NCBI RefSeq assembly: GCF_004167675.1
Contig: NZ_SEZQ01000005.1
Direction: 5' to 3' (one strand)
DNA: 64,000 nt
From: Aliivibrio finisterrensis_A
GTDB lineage: Bacteria > Pseudomonadota > Gammaproteobacteria > Enterobacterales > Vibrionaceae
The notes under the pieces were generated by a model, which was given only the letters and a program-made list of their open reading frames with translations, had not been told where the DNA came from and searched no databases. Shown here piece by piece: positions 37,605-47,756 of the stretch. The position numbers and the translations under genes are program-made. How positions within the stretch are numbered: the first letter of the stretch is position 1; every line of letters begins with the position of its first letter.

Positions 37605-39329
37605 CTATAACCATATTGGTTGATGAGAGGAGGAGTTATCGCCTTCACCCAAGACCATCACTTCATTGAGACTAATAATGCCATTCATTGCTAACTCCAT
37701 CGCTGAGGCTAATAATGGTTTGTAATCTGGGTTTTCTCGTGCTTTTTGAGCAAATTCTACTGCATTATTTCCACGCAGTGCATCCATCATGGGTTGGTCT
37801 AATTCTAATAGTTCAAAGACACCAATTCGACCACTGTAGCCTGTTAAGTTACAACTTTGACAACCAGCACCCTTTCTAAATGGAACCGAGGCTTGATTTG
37901 GGAAGCGACTTTGCACCCACTGCAAACGTGATTCATCTAAAGGATCAGGAACTGAGCATTCTGTACACACTTTTCTTACCAAGCGTTGAGCCAATACCGC
38001 ACGAACAGCACTAGCAACAAGATAGCCTGGCGCACCCATATCCATCATACGAAGCGCACTATCAACAGAGTCATTAGTGTGTAACGTTGATAATACTAAG
38101 TGACCTGTTAATGCTGCTCGCAAACCAATCTCAACCGTTTCCTGATCACGCATTTCACCAATAAGAATGATATCAGGATCCTGACGTAGGAAGGTTCTTA
38201 AAATTTTAGAGAAAGTTAAATCTATCTTGCTGTTTACTTGAACTTGATTGATACGTGGTAAGCGATATTCTACTGGGTCTTCAGCGGTGATGATCTTTTT
38301 ACTTGGTTTATTAAGCTCACTTAATGCACCATACAATGTTGTAGTTTTGCCTGAACCAGTAGGACCCGTTACTAAGATCATGCCATGAGGGCGACCTAAC
38401 TGCTTACGTAAACGAACCAAAATATGATCAGGAATTCCTGAATATTCTAACTCTCGGATCCCTGTGGTTTGGTTAAGCAGACGCATAACGACCGATTCAC
38501 CGTATTGCACAGGCATAGTAGACAAACGAATATCCACTGACTGACCACGAGACTTAATATTAAATCGCCCATCTTGAGGCAAACGCTTTTCAGAGATATC
38601 AAGATTCGCCATTAATTTTAAACGCAATACTAATGCTGGCGCAATGTTGACTTCATTAAGTAGGGTTTCGTGCAATATGCCATCAATACGCTGACGAAGT
38701 CGTAATACTTTATCATCAGGCTCAATATGAATATCTGAAGCTCCAACTTGGACCGCATCTTCAAACAATGAGTTAATCAACTTTACAACGGTAACTTCGT
38801 CATTATCACTGTCTGATATTCCAAAGTTAAAGTCGTCCGTCTCTTGATGCTCTGAATGCAATTGCTCTGCAAATGAAACAATCTCTTTAGTTCGACGATA
38901 AAAACGATCAAAGCTATCGACTAATTGTCTTTCTGAAGCGATAACCATCTCTATTTGATATTGTTGAAGCTGAGAGAATAGGGCTTCTTGAGCAGAAAGA
39001 TCGGCAGGATCACTCATCGCAACACGAATAGTATTACCATGCTGACTAAGTACTAATGCTCTTAAGCGACGCGCATGAACTTCTGGCAGTAGTTGCACTG
39101 CTGCTGCATCAATATCTGCACGGCTTAGATCCACCAAAGGCACATCTAATTGCTGAGATAAGAAAGTTAGCATTTGCTTTTCGGTTAAGAAACCAAGCTG
39201 AATAAGCGTTGCACCCAGCTTGCGGCCAGTTGTTTTCTGTGCCGCTAGCGCCTGCTCAATCTGTTGTTCAGTAACAATGTTTTCTTCGACTAATAGATCA
39301 CCAAGTCTTTTTCTTAACTGAAGACGCAT
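37605..39329 (-). CDS. mshE: MSHA pilus extension ATPase MshE
   Basis: GspE/PilB-type hexameric motor, 574 aa. The N-terminus has two tandem MshEN motifs (residues 8-31, RLGDLLVEEN..., and 37-60, KLGATLIQLGFL...), the c-di-GMP-binding module first defined on V. cholerae MshE. The first motif has Asn where the second has Gly. Walker A GPTGSGKTTT is near residue 323, with Asp box, Walker B and a zinc tetracysteine (CTEC, CQSC). Indicates c-di-GMP control of pilus extension. Confidence 0.97.
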   Translation of the reverse strand: MRLQLRKRLGDLLVEENIVTEQQIEQALAAQKTTGRKLGATLIQLGFLTEKQMLTFLSQQLDVPLVDLSRADIDAAAVQLLPEVHARRLRALVLSQHGNTIRVAMSDPADLSAQEALFSQLQQYQIEMVIASERQLVDSFDRFYRRTKEIVSFAEQLHSEHQETDDFNFGISDSDNDEVTVVKLINSLFEDAVQVGASDIHIEPDDKVLRLRQRIDGILHETLLNEVNIAPALVLRLKLMANLDISEKRLPQDGRFNIKSRGQSVDIRLSTMPVQYGESVVMRLLNQTTGIRELEYSGIPDHILVRLRKQLGRPHGMILVTGPTGSGKTTTLYGALSELNKPSKKIITAEDPVEYRLPRINQVQVNSKIDLTFSKILRTFLRQDPDIILIGEMRDQETVEIGLRAALTGHLVLSTLHTNDSVDSALRMMDMGAPGYLVASAVRAVLAQRLVRKVCTECSVPDPLDESRLQWVQSRFPNQASVPFRKGAGCQSCNLTGYSGRIGVFELLELDQPMMDALRGNNAVEFAQKARENPDYKPLLASAMELAMNGIISLNEVMVLGEGDNSSSHQPIWL

Positions 39330-40459
39330 TATTCATTACCTTCCATTGTTTCTAATAACTTAATTCTATCTCGAACGAACACTTGAGAAGAGCGTGATAA
39401 ACCTGGTGTCGTTAATGCCACTTTATAAGTTTTCAAGGCATTTTTAACTTGTGCATTTCTCTCATACACAATAGCTAACCCTAGCCACCAACGACCATTA
39501 TCTGGATCTTTCGCTACCAACATTTGGTAACTTTCTTCAGCTAAGTCCATCAATTTTAATTTTTGAGCTAAGCCACCACGCGTAGCTAAATAATCGACAG
39601 ACGCTCCTAAAGGTATATATTCTAATGCAGAGAGTGCGGCTTCTGGCTGCTCCTCTTTTTGCAATAAACTGGCTAAAGCTAAACGTAAGTCAATACTGTC
39701 ATTATTTAACCTTATGCCTTGTTGTAAGATAGCTGCTGATTCCTGAATCTCACGTTTACCATAAAGCAAAGCCGCTAGTTTTTTACGAGAATCTTCATCA
39801 CTAGGTTGGTATTTCAATACTCTATAATAAGCTTTCATCGCAGTATTAAAATCAGAGTTATCTAGGGCTTTTTTTGCTGCGTCACGATTTCTCTGAGCCA
39901 GTTCGGAAGGCAGAACCTCTACTTCTTCAACATGTAATTGCTCTTGAGATTCAGTCTGATTAATAGCGTGTTCACGAGGCGTATCTGGAACAATAGACAC
40001 CTCTTTAGCTTTCGTTGGAGTTATGTTGCTATTTACAACACGTACCGAGCTTTCTTCTGCTTTCGATAATTCGATATGATGGCTTGAGGGTTTCTCATCA
40101 ATATTTTCATTCAAATATATACGACTAACTTCTGAGGTAACAATTTTTGCCGTTGGTGAATTGACAGGTAAATAAGAGCCTTTAGAAAGTTCTGAATGAT
40201 CAACAACGTCCTCTACAATCACCTCTGATACTTGATGTTCATTATTAATGGCATTTGGAGTATTACTCAGTGTTGCCCACCCAATTAAACACAATGAACT
40301 CATTACACCAATAGCAAAAAAGAAAGGCGCTTTAAATTTTGGTTCAATATTAGGAACATCAGCTTGAGATAGAGATGTTTTCCTCTCTATGTCTGCATCT
40401 TGTTTTGTTATGTTTAACAGGGCTTTATTTGTGGCACTCACAAGGCTCTCCAACCCCAA
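39329..40459 (-). CDS. mshN: MSHA biogenesis protein MshN (TPR)
   Basis: 376 aa: a cytoplasmic N-terminus, one membrane helix (about 47-66), a low-complexity linker and TPR repeats in the C-terminal half (AKKALDNSDFNTAMKAYYRVLKYQP and following). Probably an alignment or assembly protein linking the motor complex to the secretin. Overlaps mshM by 22 bases and touches mshE by one. Confidence 0.9.
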   Translation of the reverse strand: MGLESLVSATNKALLNITKQDADIERKTSLSQADVPNIEPKFKAPFFFAIGVMSSLCLIGWATLSNTPNAINNEHQVSEVIVEDVVDHSELSKGSYLPVNSPTAKIVTSEVSRIYLNENIDEKPSSHHIELSKAEESSVRVVNSNITPTKAKEVSIVPDTPREHAINQTESQEQLHVEEVEVLPSELAQRNRDAAKKALDNSDFNTAMKAYYRVLKYQPSDEDSRKKLAALLYGKREIQESAAILQQGIRLNNDSIDLRLALASLLQKEEQPEAALSALEYIPLGASVDYLATRGGLAQKLKLMDLAEESYQMLVAKDPDNGRWWLGLAIVYERNAQVKNALKTYKVALTTPGLSRSSQVFVRDRIKLLETMEGNE

Positions 40460-41286
40460 AATTTGGGAAAATAGTGCTTGGGTTTGATGGTATCAGTTGT
40501 ATCTATAATTGCATTAAATACCGCTTTTTTAGATACTTTATCCAATTGCTCAGCAAAAGAAATAAGTAACGCTTTATGGCATATTTGATTAATCAATCGA
40601 GGAACGCCACTACTCGCACGCCAAACCGCTTTCATTTGAGTTAGGGTAAATGGATTGACTTGAGCCCCAGACTCTTTCATTCGATAAGTAATATAAGCGA
40701 CCGCTTCATTTATATTAAGTGCGCGTAATTTTGCTGAAAAAGTAATTCGTTGTCTTAATTGTCGTAGATGATGCTGCTGTAAGCGCTCGTCTAATTCAGG
40801 CTGCCCAAATAGTACAATCTGAAGTAACTTAGTGTAATCCGTTTCTAAATTACCAAATAAGCGTAGGGTTTCTAGCGCTTCATCACTCAAGGCTTGTGCT
40901 TCATCTATGAATACTACTGCGCTCTTTCCTTCCGCTTGAATATCAATCAATTTTTCATGGATAAGCTCAGTTAAAGCAGTGCCATCACCCTCTTGTTCTA
41001 GCCAGAGTTCTTTGGCTAATGCTTGCCGTAGCTCTCGTCCATTCATAACAGGATTAGGTAAGTAGAGTAATTCGACATTCATAGGAAGTTGGCTCATCAA
41101 CATTCTGCAAACAAGCGTCTTTCCTGTCCCAATTTCACCTGTCACCTTAATGACGCCTTCCCCCATTGAGATGGCTGACAAAACGGTTTGAATCGCCTCA
41201 TAGTGAGGCGGTAATCCATGAAAAAGAGAGGTATTTGGCGTCAACGTAAAGGGAAGCTGTTTTAAGCCAAAATGTTGCTCGTACAT
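40438..41286 (-). CDS. mshM: MSHA biogenesis ATPase MshM (ExeA-like)
   Basis: AAA ATPase related to GspA/ExeA, 282 aa, Walker A GEIGTGKT (50-57), Walker B VVFIDEAQALS, sensor GQPELDERL. ExeA-type proteins help assemble the secretin in the cell wall; that role is inferred here. Ends inside mshN and starts 11 bases after mshL. Confidence 0.93.
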   Translation of the reverse strand: MYEQHFGLKQLPFTLTPNTSLFHGLPPHYEAIQTVLSAISMGEGVIKVTGEIGTGKTLVCRMLMSQLPMNVELLYLPNPVMNGRELRQALAKELWLEQEGDGTALTELIHEKLIDIQAEGKSAVVFIDEAQALSDEALETLRLFGNLETDYTKLLQIVLFGQPELDERLQQHHLRQLRQRITFSAKLRALNINEAVAYITYRMKESGAQVNPFTLTQMKAVWRASSGVPRLINQICHKALLISFAEQLDKVSKKAVFNAIIDTTDTIKPKHYFPKFWGWRAL

Positions 41287-41297
41287 AAAAGTAGTCG

Positions 41298-42935
41298 CTA
41301 CTCGTCAGGGAACCATTCTTGTAATAAATCACGAGAACGCTCTAACTCTTCTTGCCAAGTATCCACGCCAACCACCGTTGGTTTTAATAAAATAACTAAC
41401 TCAGTCTTCTGAGTTAACTTACTTACGTTACGGAATAAATGGCCTAATGCTGGAATATCCCCCAAGAATGGAACTTTAGATACTTGGTCAACGGTTTGGG
41501 ATTTCATCAAACCACCAATAACCACCACATCCCCACTTTTCGCTCGAATAACCGAATCTGATTCACGAATTGAACTTTTCGCTAATGGTAATTGAAGTAC
41601 GCCACCTACATCACCAAGATCTATCTCTTTAATTTCATTCTCAACATCGATAACGGATGGGTGAACATGCAGCATCACGTTACCTTTATCATCAATCTGA
41701 GGCGTTACATCGAGTGAAATACCCGAGAAGAATGGCGTTAAAGTAACTTCTGGTGACGCATTTGAATTATCACCACTGCCTGTTACGCTTGATACTTCTG
41801 TGACGTAATACTCGTCACGCCCAACCTTAATCACTGCTTTTTGGTTATTAGCCGCTGTCACTCTAGGACTTGAAAGAACGTTCAAATCACCCTGAGTATC
41901 CATGAAGCTTAAAACAGCATCAAAGTTACCATCAGAAATCTTAATATTGGTTTGACCGCCAAGCAGTGTTCCAATCGCATCCATTCCAGGTAAAACACCC
42001 GCGGTGGTGCCCGCCGTTTGGCTAAGTGAAATATCAGTACCGCCAATTGATGCGCTTAAATTAGTCCAATTAATACCTTGTTGATAGCCATCACTTAAGG
42101 TTACTTCTAATAATTTTGCTTCTAAAATCACTTGGCGCTGTAAACGTTTGTGTGAGGTCGATAAAAATGCTTTCACCTTACGTAATTCATCCGGAGAAGC
42201 GGTAATCGTCACAACACTCGCCTGAGGTGAAACTACGACACTACGACCTGAACCATTACCGATCATCACTGAAACCGCTTTCTCTAACTCTTTCCAGAAA
42301 TCACTTTCACTGGTGGTTTCAATTTCTGTTCCACCTGTAGCTGAAGATGATGAGCTATTGTTTGAATTTGAACTTGAATTATCACTATTGTTTGATGATG
42401 AATTACCTTCAGAATTCGTGATAGAGCCGGTTGTTATTGTCGTTAGTGAACGGCCTTTACGAGTAAGCTGTAAATAATCAACAGGAATTGTTTCTGTGCG
42501 GATAGTCGCAGGGTAAACTTGTAATATTTTATCTGACTTTACAATTTCATAGCCATATAAGTCTTCAACAGAAGAAAGTACTTCATCTAAGGTTACATCG
42601 TTAACATTCATCGTAATACGACCAGAAACTGCTGGATGTATTACTACACTGTATTCTGTACCTTTCACTAAACTGGTAAAGAAAGCCTTTGCATTAACAC
42701 CATTCGCCTTAACTCTAAAACGCTTCACTGGCTCTTCAATTTCAACAACTTTTGCGTTGATCTCAGGCATAAGATCTGCCTGGACAGATGCAGGCAAATC
42801 GACAAGTAACTGACTGCCATTATCATTAATAGACTTATCTAAGGTTTGTTTAATTTCAACAGGATCTCGATGACCCATTGAGCATCCTGTTAATGATGCA
42901 ACCATTAATCCAATGATGACATTACATACTTTCAT
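41298..42935 (-). CDS. mshL: MSHA secretin MshL
   Basis: Outer-membrane secretin pore for the pilus, 545 aa. Lipoprotein signal with lipobox LTGC (Cys18). N-terminal secretin/STN domains, a Ser/Asn low-complexity linker at about 174-202, then the C-terminal secretin domain (LNVLSSPRVTAANNQKAVIKVG, and VVIGGLMKS near the end). The Ser/Asn linker is of simple repeat type and probably varies between strains. Confidence 0.95.
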   Translation of the reverse strand: MKVCNVIIGLMVASLTGCSMGHRDPVEIKQTLDKSINDNGSQLLVDLPASVQADLMPEINAKVVEIEEPVKRFRVKANGVNAKAFFTSLVKGTEYSVVIHPAVSGRITMNVNDVTLDEVLSSVEDLYGYEIVKSDKILQVYPATIRTETIPVDYLQLTRKGRSLTTITTGSITNSEGNSSSNNSDNSSSNSNNSSSSSATGGTEIETTSESDFWKELEKAVSVMIGNGSGRSVVVSPQASVVTITASPDELRKVKAFLSTSHKRLQRQVILEAKLLEVTLSDGYQQGINWTNLSASIGGTDISLSQTAGTTAGVLPGMDAIGTLLGGQTNIKISDGNFDAVLSFMDTQGDLNVLSSPRVTAANNQKAVIKVGRDEYYVTEVSSVTGSGDNSNASPEVTLTPFFSGISLDVTPQIDDKGNVMLHVHPSVIDVENEIKEIDLGDVGGVLQLPLAKSSIRESDSVIRAKSGDVVVIGGLMKSQTVDQVSKVPFLGDIPALGHLFRNVSKLTQKTELVILLKPTVVGVDTWQEELERSRDLLQEWFPDE

Positions 42936-42946
42936 TACTGCAAACC

Positions 42947-43282
42947 TTAATTCTTAATATTTTGTGAAAATAGAGAAAGTTGCCACGTTTTACCAGAACG
43001 ACCAATAGAAACGCTATCTTCACGAATCGCTAATAAGGTATATCCTGATACTTTGTCGCCTTTTTTCATTGATTTATCATCTAATACGGCATAACAATCA
43101 TTTGTACCACTGCAACTAATCGCTTGCAGAGATGGTAAGTAATGACGCTTTTTAGTCACCACTTTCTTTTTACCTACAGGCTTAGTCCAACTTAACGGTT
43201 CAGTTGGATCGTGCCCTTCAATGCTATCTGAAGCAAACGTAAAGCTTGAAAATAAAGCCAATAAAATAAGAAAAACCTTCAT
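42947..43282 (-). CDS. mshK: MSHA biogenesis protein MshK
   Basis: Small exported protein, 111 aa, signal peptide 1-17 (cleavage after FA). Resembles PilP/GspC homology-region proteins that contact the secretin (HDPTEPLSW, YAVLDDKSMKKGDKVSGYTLLAI). ATG at 43282 chosen because it starts the signal peptide; the frame runs to 43330 inside mshJ. Confidence 0.88.
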   Translation of the reverse strand: MKVFLILLALFSSFTFASDSIEGHDPTEPLSWTKPVGKKKVVTKKRHYLPSLQAISCSGTNDCYAVLDDKSMKKGDKVSGYTLLAIREDSVSIGRSGKTWQLSLFSQNIKN

Positions 43283-43283
43283 A

Positions 43284-43922
43284 TTAACCGCCGATAAATC
43301 CTTTACTTGAACCAAGTGTATATACTTCAATCGTTAGCTCTGCAGTTGGGTATTTCTTAACTTCATAACGGAAGTTTCTCCAATAATATTTTACAGGTAA
43401 CGCTTCTAAACTTGATAGATACGTTTCTATATCAAAGTAGTTACCTGACAATACTAATTTTACCGGATGAATGTAATAACCCGCTTTATTATTCTCATCA
43501 AGTAAGCGCTCTGAAGGCTGCGTACTCATAGAGATCAAGGTTAACTTTGACGACTGCTGTAATACTGTTTCTAAAAGCTGAGCCATCTGAGTAGGAGAAA
43601 CCAATGCAGCAACTCGATTAGACAATAATTGAGCTAAATCTTGGCTTTGTAACGTTAAATCTTGATACTGCTTGTCCACTTCAACATTTGGGTCTTTTTG
43701 TAAGCGAAAGTGAGCTAACTCAATTTGCTGTTTTAACGATGTAATTGAATTAGTTACCTGATAAGTTTCACGCTCAATCTTCTGCTTCGCAACAAGCGCT
43801 GGCTCAATAAACAGACTAAATGAGATAAAAATGACCGCGAACCAACCAACCAGAGTAATAAGTATTTTTTCTCGTTGTGAAAGTGCAAAAAATGCATCTT
43901 TGGCTTTAATCCAATGCTCCAT
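43284..43922 (-). CDS. mshJ: MSHA biogenesis protein MshJ
   Basis: PilO/GspM-like inner-membrane alignment protein, 212 aa, one membrane helix (about 20-40), a coiled coil (45-100) and a small ferredoxin-like periplasmic domain. Overlaps mshI by one base. Pairs with MshI as PilN-PilO do. Confidence 0.9.
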   Translation of the reverse strand: MEHWIKAKDAFFALSQREKILITLVGWFAVIFISFSLFIEPALVAKQKIERETYQVTNSITSLKQQIELAHFRLQKDPNVEVDKQYQDLTLQSQDLAQLLSNRVAALVSPTQMAQLLETVLQQSSKLTLISMSTQPSERLLDENNKAGYYIHPVKLVLSGNYFDIETYLSSLEALPVKYYWRNFRYEVKKYPTAELTIEVYTLGSSKGFIGG

Positions 43923-45379
43923 TATTTTTCCTCTGTCGCTTTAGTGTTTAAAACAAACGACACCAAGCCTTTCTCATCGGTTTTTATGTCTAACTGATTA
44001 AACGTTCGACCAATAAGATGCAATTCATTTTCAAAGCTCTGTATCCAATTTGGTACCACATCTGGTGTTCGAGCATACCCAACAAAATTTACATTTTCTC
44101 CTGAAATATAAATTTTTGTTAACGATATGTTCCCTTTACCAAGCTGAGCTAAGCTACTCATTACACCGGAATAACCAATTTGCATTCCTTCATCAAAGTT
44201 ATCGATCACTTTTAATGATGACTTCTTAGATTCAATATCTTCCTGTAAGCGCTTAATTGCTGCTAATTTTGCAGCGGAGGGTTTATGACTTTCAAGCTGC
44301 TTGTTCAGGCTACCCAGCTCTTGCTGATAACTCTGCTCTTGCGAAGATAATACAGTGAGGTGACTTTCTAACTGGTTCAATTGCCACTGATAATAGCCTG
44401 TAATCATACCTACAACAGCAAGACCTACTCCCCAACTAACTATCACATTTTGTAACGTAAAGTGATCGACTTTAGGCTTCAGTCTGTCGTTATATAAGTT
44501 AATATCAGGTTTGTTAAATAATCCTAACCAGCTTAGTACCTCACCAGAGCGAAATACTCTTGGCTCATCGACCAATAAGGACGCGACTTGTACACCAAGA
44601 CGCTTTTGTAGTTCAGCAGAAAGTTCAACATCATCTTCATCATCACAACGAAAATAAAGGTGATGAATATTAACGCCGTGCAGTTGTGCACTTAAATAAT
44701 CTAAAGAACGCTGTAATTCCAAAGCTAAACTATCAAGCTGAAAGCTATTAGATAGTTCGCCAGTTAATGGGGCTGTAATACCACGTAATGAACGGTTTAA
44801 ATGTAAATTACCTTCATTAAAAGCAAGCAACTTAAATTCAGCAGAAGCACTGTGACTTAATAACATGAAGCTATTTTGTTCTGGTTTAGCGTATTTCCAC
44901 ACTAATTCATCAGGCGTCACGTTAGATATTTGAATTGAAAGTGGTTTTAATAACTCAAGAATCGACTCTATTACTGAAACCTGAGAAATATAAACCTGCA
45001 TTTTCCCGTTGGTAATATCTACGCCATCAGCAACGATGTCAGAGACTCTATCACTAATTAAATCTTTCACTAAAAAAGGCAATGCACCTGGCAGTTCTTC
45101 TTTAAGGATATTTGGGGTTTCTATTTGAAAGGATTGATATAAATGAGAACCGATGACAATATTTACACAGCAGTCAGATAAACCTATCTTTTGGCAAGCG
45201 CTAACAAGCGAATCTCTCCACGCTTGAGGCTGACTAACAGGCATGAAAACTTGCTCTTTAAGCGCTTTATTTCCACCACTTTTTGCAATGTAAATACCGC
45301 CTTGCAATATCACAATTGATGCTGTGACATTGACTGAACGAGATAGCTTCAGTTTTTTAAATGCATCCATTATCTTCAT
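43922..45379 (-). CDS. mshI: MSHA biogenesis protein MshI
   Basis: PilM/PilN-like fusion, 485 aa. The N-terminal 300 residues resemble a cytoplasmic actin-fold PilM domain; a membrane helix at about 310-330 and a periplasmic coiled coil (about 335-390) resemble PilN. First gene of the mshI-G assembly group; an in-frame Met three codons later (45370) is possible. The 120-base gap upstream probably contains a promoter. Confidence 0.9.
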   Translation of the reverse strand: MKIMDAFKKLKLSRSVNVTASIVILQGGIYIAKSGGNKALKEQVFMPVSQPQAWRDSLVSACQKIGLSDCCVNIVIGSHLYQSFQIETPNILKEELPGALPFLVKDLISDRVSDIVADGVDITNGKMQVYISQVSVIESILELLKPLSIQISNVTPDELVWKYAKPEQNSFMLLSHSASAEFKLLAFNEGNLHLNRSLRGITAPLTGELSNSFQLDSLALELQRSLDYLSAQLHGVNIHHLYFRCDDEDDVELSAELQKRLGVQVASLLVDEPRVFRSGEVLSWLGLFNKPDINLYNDRLKPKVDHFTLQNVIVSWGVGLAVVGMITGYYQWQLNQLESHLTVLSSQEQSYQQELGSLNKQLESHKPSAAKLAAIKRLQEDIESKKSSLKVIDNFDEGMQIGYSGVMSSLAQLGKGNISLTKIYISGENVNFVGYARTPDVVPNWIQSFENELHLIGRTFNQLDIKTDEKGLVSFVLNTKATEEK

Positions 45380-45499
45380 CTACTGCTAGTCTCTTATCTC
45401 TCACTTTATTTACAATGCTCTCAGAAGAAGCACAATTCGCGCAATCATACAACATTCTATTCTTTTCTGATATGCTGTAATTGATAAAACACGAAAAAC

Positions 45500-47479
45500 T
45501 TACTTTTCCCAACGACTCCTTCTTTTAGGTATTGATAGCTTTTCTTTATGATGGAACAAGGCCGTTTCTGCTTCAAAAATTCTCCCTTGAGCACCTTCAA
45601 CACCAAGCTCTTTTATTACTTTTAATTCTTTTTTATTTTCAATACCCACAGCAAGAACTTGCGAACCTGTATTTTCGCAAGCACCTAATAAACTTCTCAC
45701 AAACAATTGGTTTTCATATCGTTGAGGGATATCCTTCATCAAACTGCGGTGTAATTTAATGTAATCAACATTTAAATCCTTAATATAGTGAGTGCTCACT
45801 ATTGTCCTTCCAGCTTGCTCAACAATTAACTGACAACCAAAGCTTTTTATTAACTTTGCTACTGGTCTTACCGCATCTAAGTAAGTGACTACTTGCCCTT
45901 CAACTAACTCAAAACTTAACCGCTGAAGTTGAGCTCGAGGTGTTTGTAATAGTCGATTTCGTAACTGCCTAATAAACCCTGCATTTTGTAAACTTTTAAC
46001 ATGCAAGTGTACAGAAAAAGAATGCTGCGAAAATTCAGGATCACTAAGTAAAGGGAAAACTTGTTTTAACACGGCAGCATCTAGCTTAATTTGATACCCT
46101 ACTTGTGCGATCGCAGGTAAAAATCGAGAAGCTTTGATTTGCACACCATTCTCATCTTTAATTCGAGAAAAAAGCTCTAAATGAAGCGGATTAAGATCAG
46201 CACCATCAAATAAAAATGTTGATTGCTTATATAGAATTAATTGGTCTTGAGCAAAAATAGCATCAAACAAGTTTCTCCAGCGCACACTTCCTAAACTTTC
46301 AGTTAGTTGCTGCTGTTTTTTAAACAATGACCAGCTATTATTATTTTGTAATAATGCACTACGATGAGCCATATCAAGCTCATCCATCAAGCGACCTCGT
46401 CTCTCTCCACTCACATACATACTGACACCAATATGGCACCAATTATCAATATCTAGGCTTTTAGGTGGAATAATTTTTTCTATCACTTTTAAACATTGAG
46501 AAGCTAAAGCTTTTGCTTCTTTTAGTGATTGCTGTGGAATAAGAAGAGCAAAATCAGATTGATAATAGCGAGAAAGAACACTGTCACTGTAGCGTTGCAT
46601 TACATTGTTTAATTGCTTGCCTATCTCGACAATGAGTTCATCTCCAACTGCTTTTCCACTTTCTTCAATTAATTCTTCCCAACCATTAATACGTAATAAT
46701 AAAAGCACTCCTTGGCTTTCTGATTCTTGCAGAGTTGACTCTAACTTACTATCAAATAACACTCGATTTGCCGAACCTGTAAGTTGATCCAGGAAGGTAT
46801 GCGTACGTATAAATGTATCAAAACGGCTACGCTCCTTTCTTGCATCTTTCAGCTCAGTAATCACGTTATCAAGAGCCAAGCTTGCTGTTGCTGGCCACTC
46901 TTCTTCATTACCTATAGCGTAACCATCTAGCTTTCCAGCCAGTAGCATACGCCCACGTTCTTCTAATAATTCTGAACCATGCAGTTGTTTTCTTAACCAG
47001 ACTACGCCCCACAATAATGAGACGATAATTACGGCAATCGCAGCTGTAATCGAAAATAACGCCCCTAAAGAATAAGTAAAAGCACTATAAGGAGGGACGG
47101 ATTTGAAAGTAATGGAATAGCCTTTATTCAGTTCTAAAGGCAGTGTTTTTTGATATAGTAAATTATCATCAGGCATAACTGCTAAAGTTTGAAAAGAGTA
47201 AACGACGCCAGTAGGTGAAGATAGCTCCATGCTTACTACACTGCTTGCCTTTAATAATTTAGGTAGCCATTTAGTCATTGATTTTGCTTCCTCTGGCTGA
47301 AGAAGCTCTTCATCAACAACATTAACGACACCAATTAAATAGTGCTCAAGATATTCATTACCTATCTGTTTAAATGAGATCGCCCCACCAATAAATAAAA
47401 TAAAAATAGCGGCTGAGACCATTAATGTCACAAACGAAATTAATCGGTTACTCAATCGTAAACTAGGGGTTTTTCTCAT
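45500..47479 (-). CDS. mshH: MshH, CsrD-like degenerate GGDEF/EAL protein
   Basis: 659 aa, two N-terminal membrane helices around a periplasmic loop (about 12-150), then a HAMP-like linker, degenerate GGDEF and EAL domains. The GGDEF signature is YYQSDF and the EAL position reads LELFSR, so neither cyclase nor phosphodiesterase activity is expected. CsrD in E. coli shows the same loss and targets the CsrB/C small RNAs for RNase E decay. Head of the msh locus; its link to pilus function is uncertain. Confidence 0.92.
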   Translation of the reverse strand: MRKTPSLRLSNRLISFVTLMVSAAIFILFIGGAISFKQIGNEYLEHYLIGVVNVVDEELLQPEEAKSMTKWLPKLLKASSVVSMELSSPTGVVYSFQTLAVMPDDNLLYQKTLPLELNKGYSITFKSVPPYSAFTYSLGALFSITAAIAVIIVSLLWGVVWLRKQLHGSELLEERGRMLLAGKLDGYAIGNEEEWPATASLALDNVITELKDARKERSRFDTFIRTHTFLDQLTGSANRVLFDSKLESTLQESESQGVLLLLRINGWEELIEESGKAVGDELIVEIGKQLNNVMQRYSDSVLSRYYQSDFALLIPQQSLKEAKALASQCLKVIEKIIPPKSLDIDNWCHIGVSMYVSGERRGRLMDELDMAHRSALLQNNNSWSLFKKQQQLTESLGSVRWRNLFDAIFAQDQLILYKQSTFLFDGADLNPLHLELFSRIKDENGVQIKASRFLPAIAQVGYQIKLDAAVLKQVFPLLSDPEFSQHSFSVHLHVKSLQNAGFIRQLRNRLLQTPRAQLQRLSFELVEGQVVTYLDAVRPVAKLIKSFGCQLIVEQAGRTIVSTHYIKDLNVDYIKLHRSLMKDIPQRYENQLFVRSLLGACENTGSQVLAVGIENKKELKVIKELGVEGAQGRIFEAETALFHHKEKLSIPKRRSRWEK

Positions 47480-47697
47480 TAAACTTTTCTTCCTTGAAAA
47501 AGTTGGCTTTGAATCATGCCATAATTTAAAATGTAAATTTTTGAACTATCTCTAAGTCCGTATTAGATGTAATACAAATACTTTATTAAGTTCTTTTATG
47601 ATACGAAGCTTCAGTAATAGAATGATGAATCGCTAAATTAGTAATAAACTTTCTGACTTAACAATAAATATCACTGATTGATTAGATTACTCATTAT

Positions 47698-47729
47698 AAA
47701 AAAAGCCTCGTTAAATTCGAGGCTTTTTC
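47698..47729 (-). terminator. Terminator after ssb
   Basis: AAAAAAGCCTCG and CGAGGCTTTTT form a 10-11 bp stem around TTAAATT with a T run on the minus side, 28 bases after the ssb stop. Confidence 0.88.
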
Positions 47730-47756
47730 TATCTATAACAACATTACTCTTAAGTT

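Noticed and set aside
42330..42420. Repetitive Ser/Asn stretch in mshL resembling a tandem repeat or CRISPR-like array
   Set aside because: It is an in-frame low-complexity linker without spacers or regular repeat unit.
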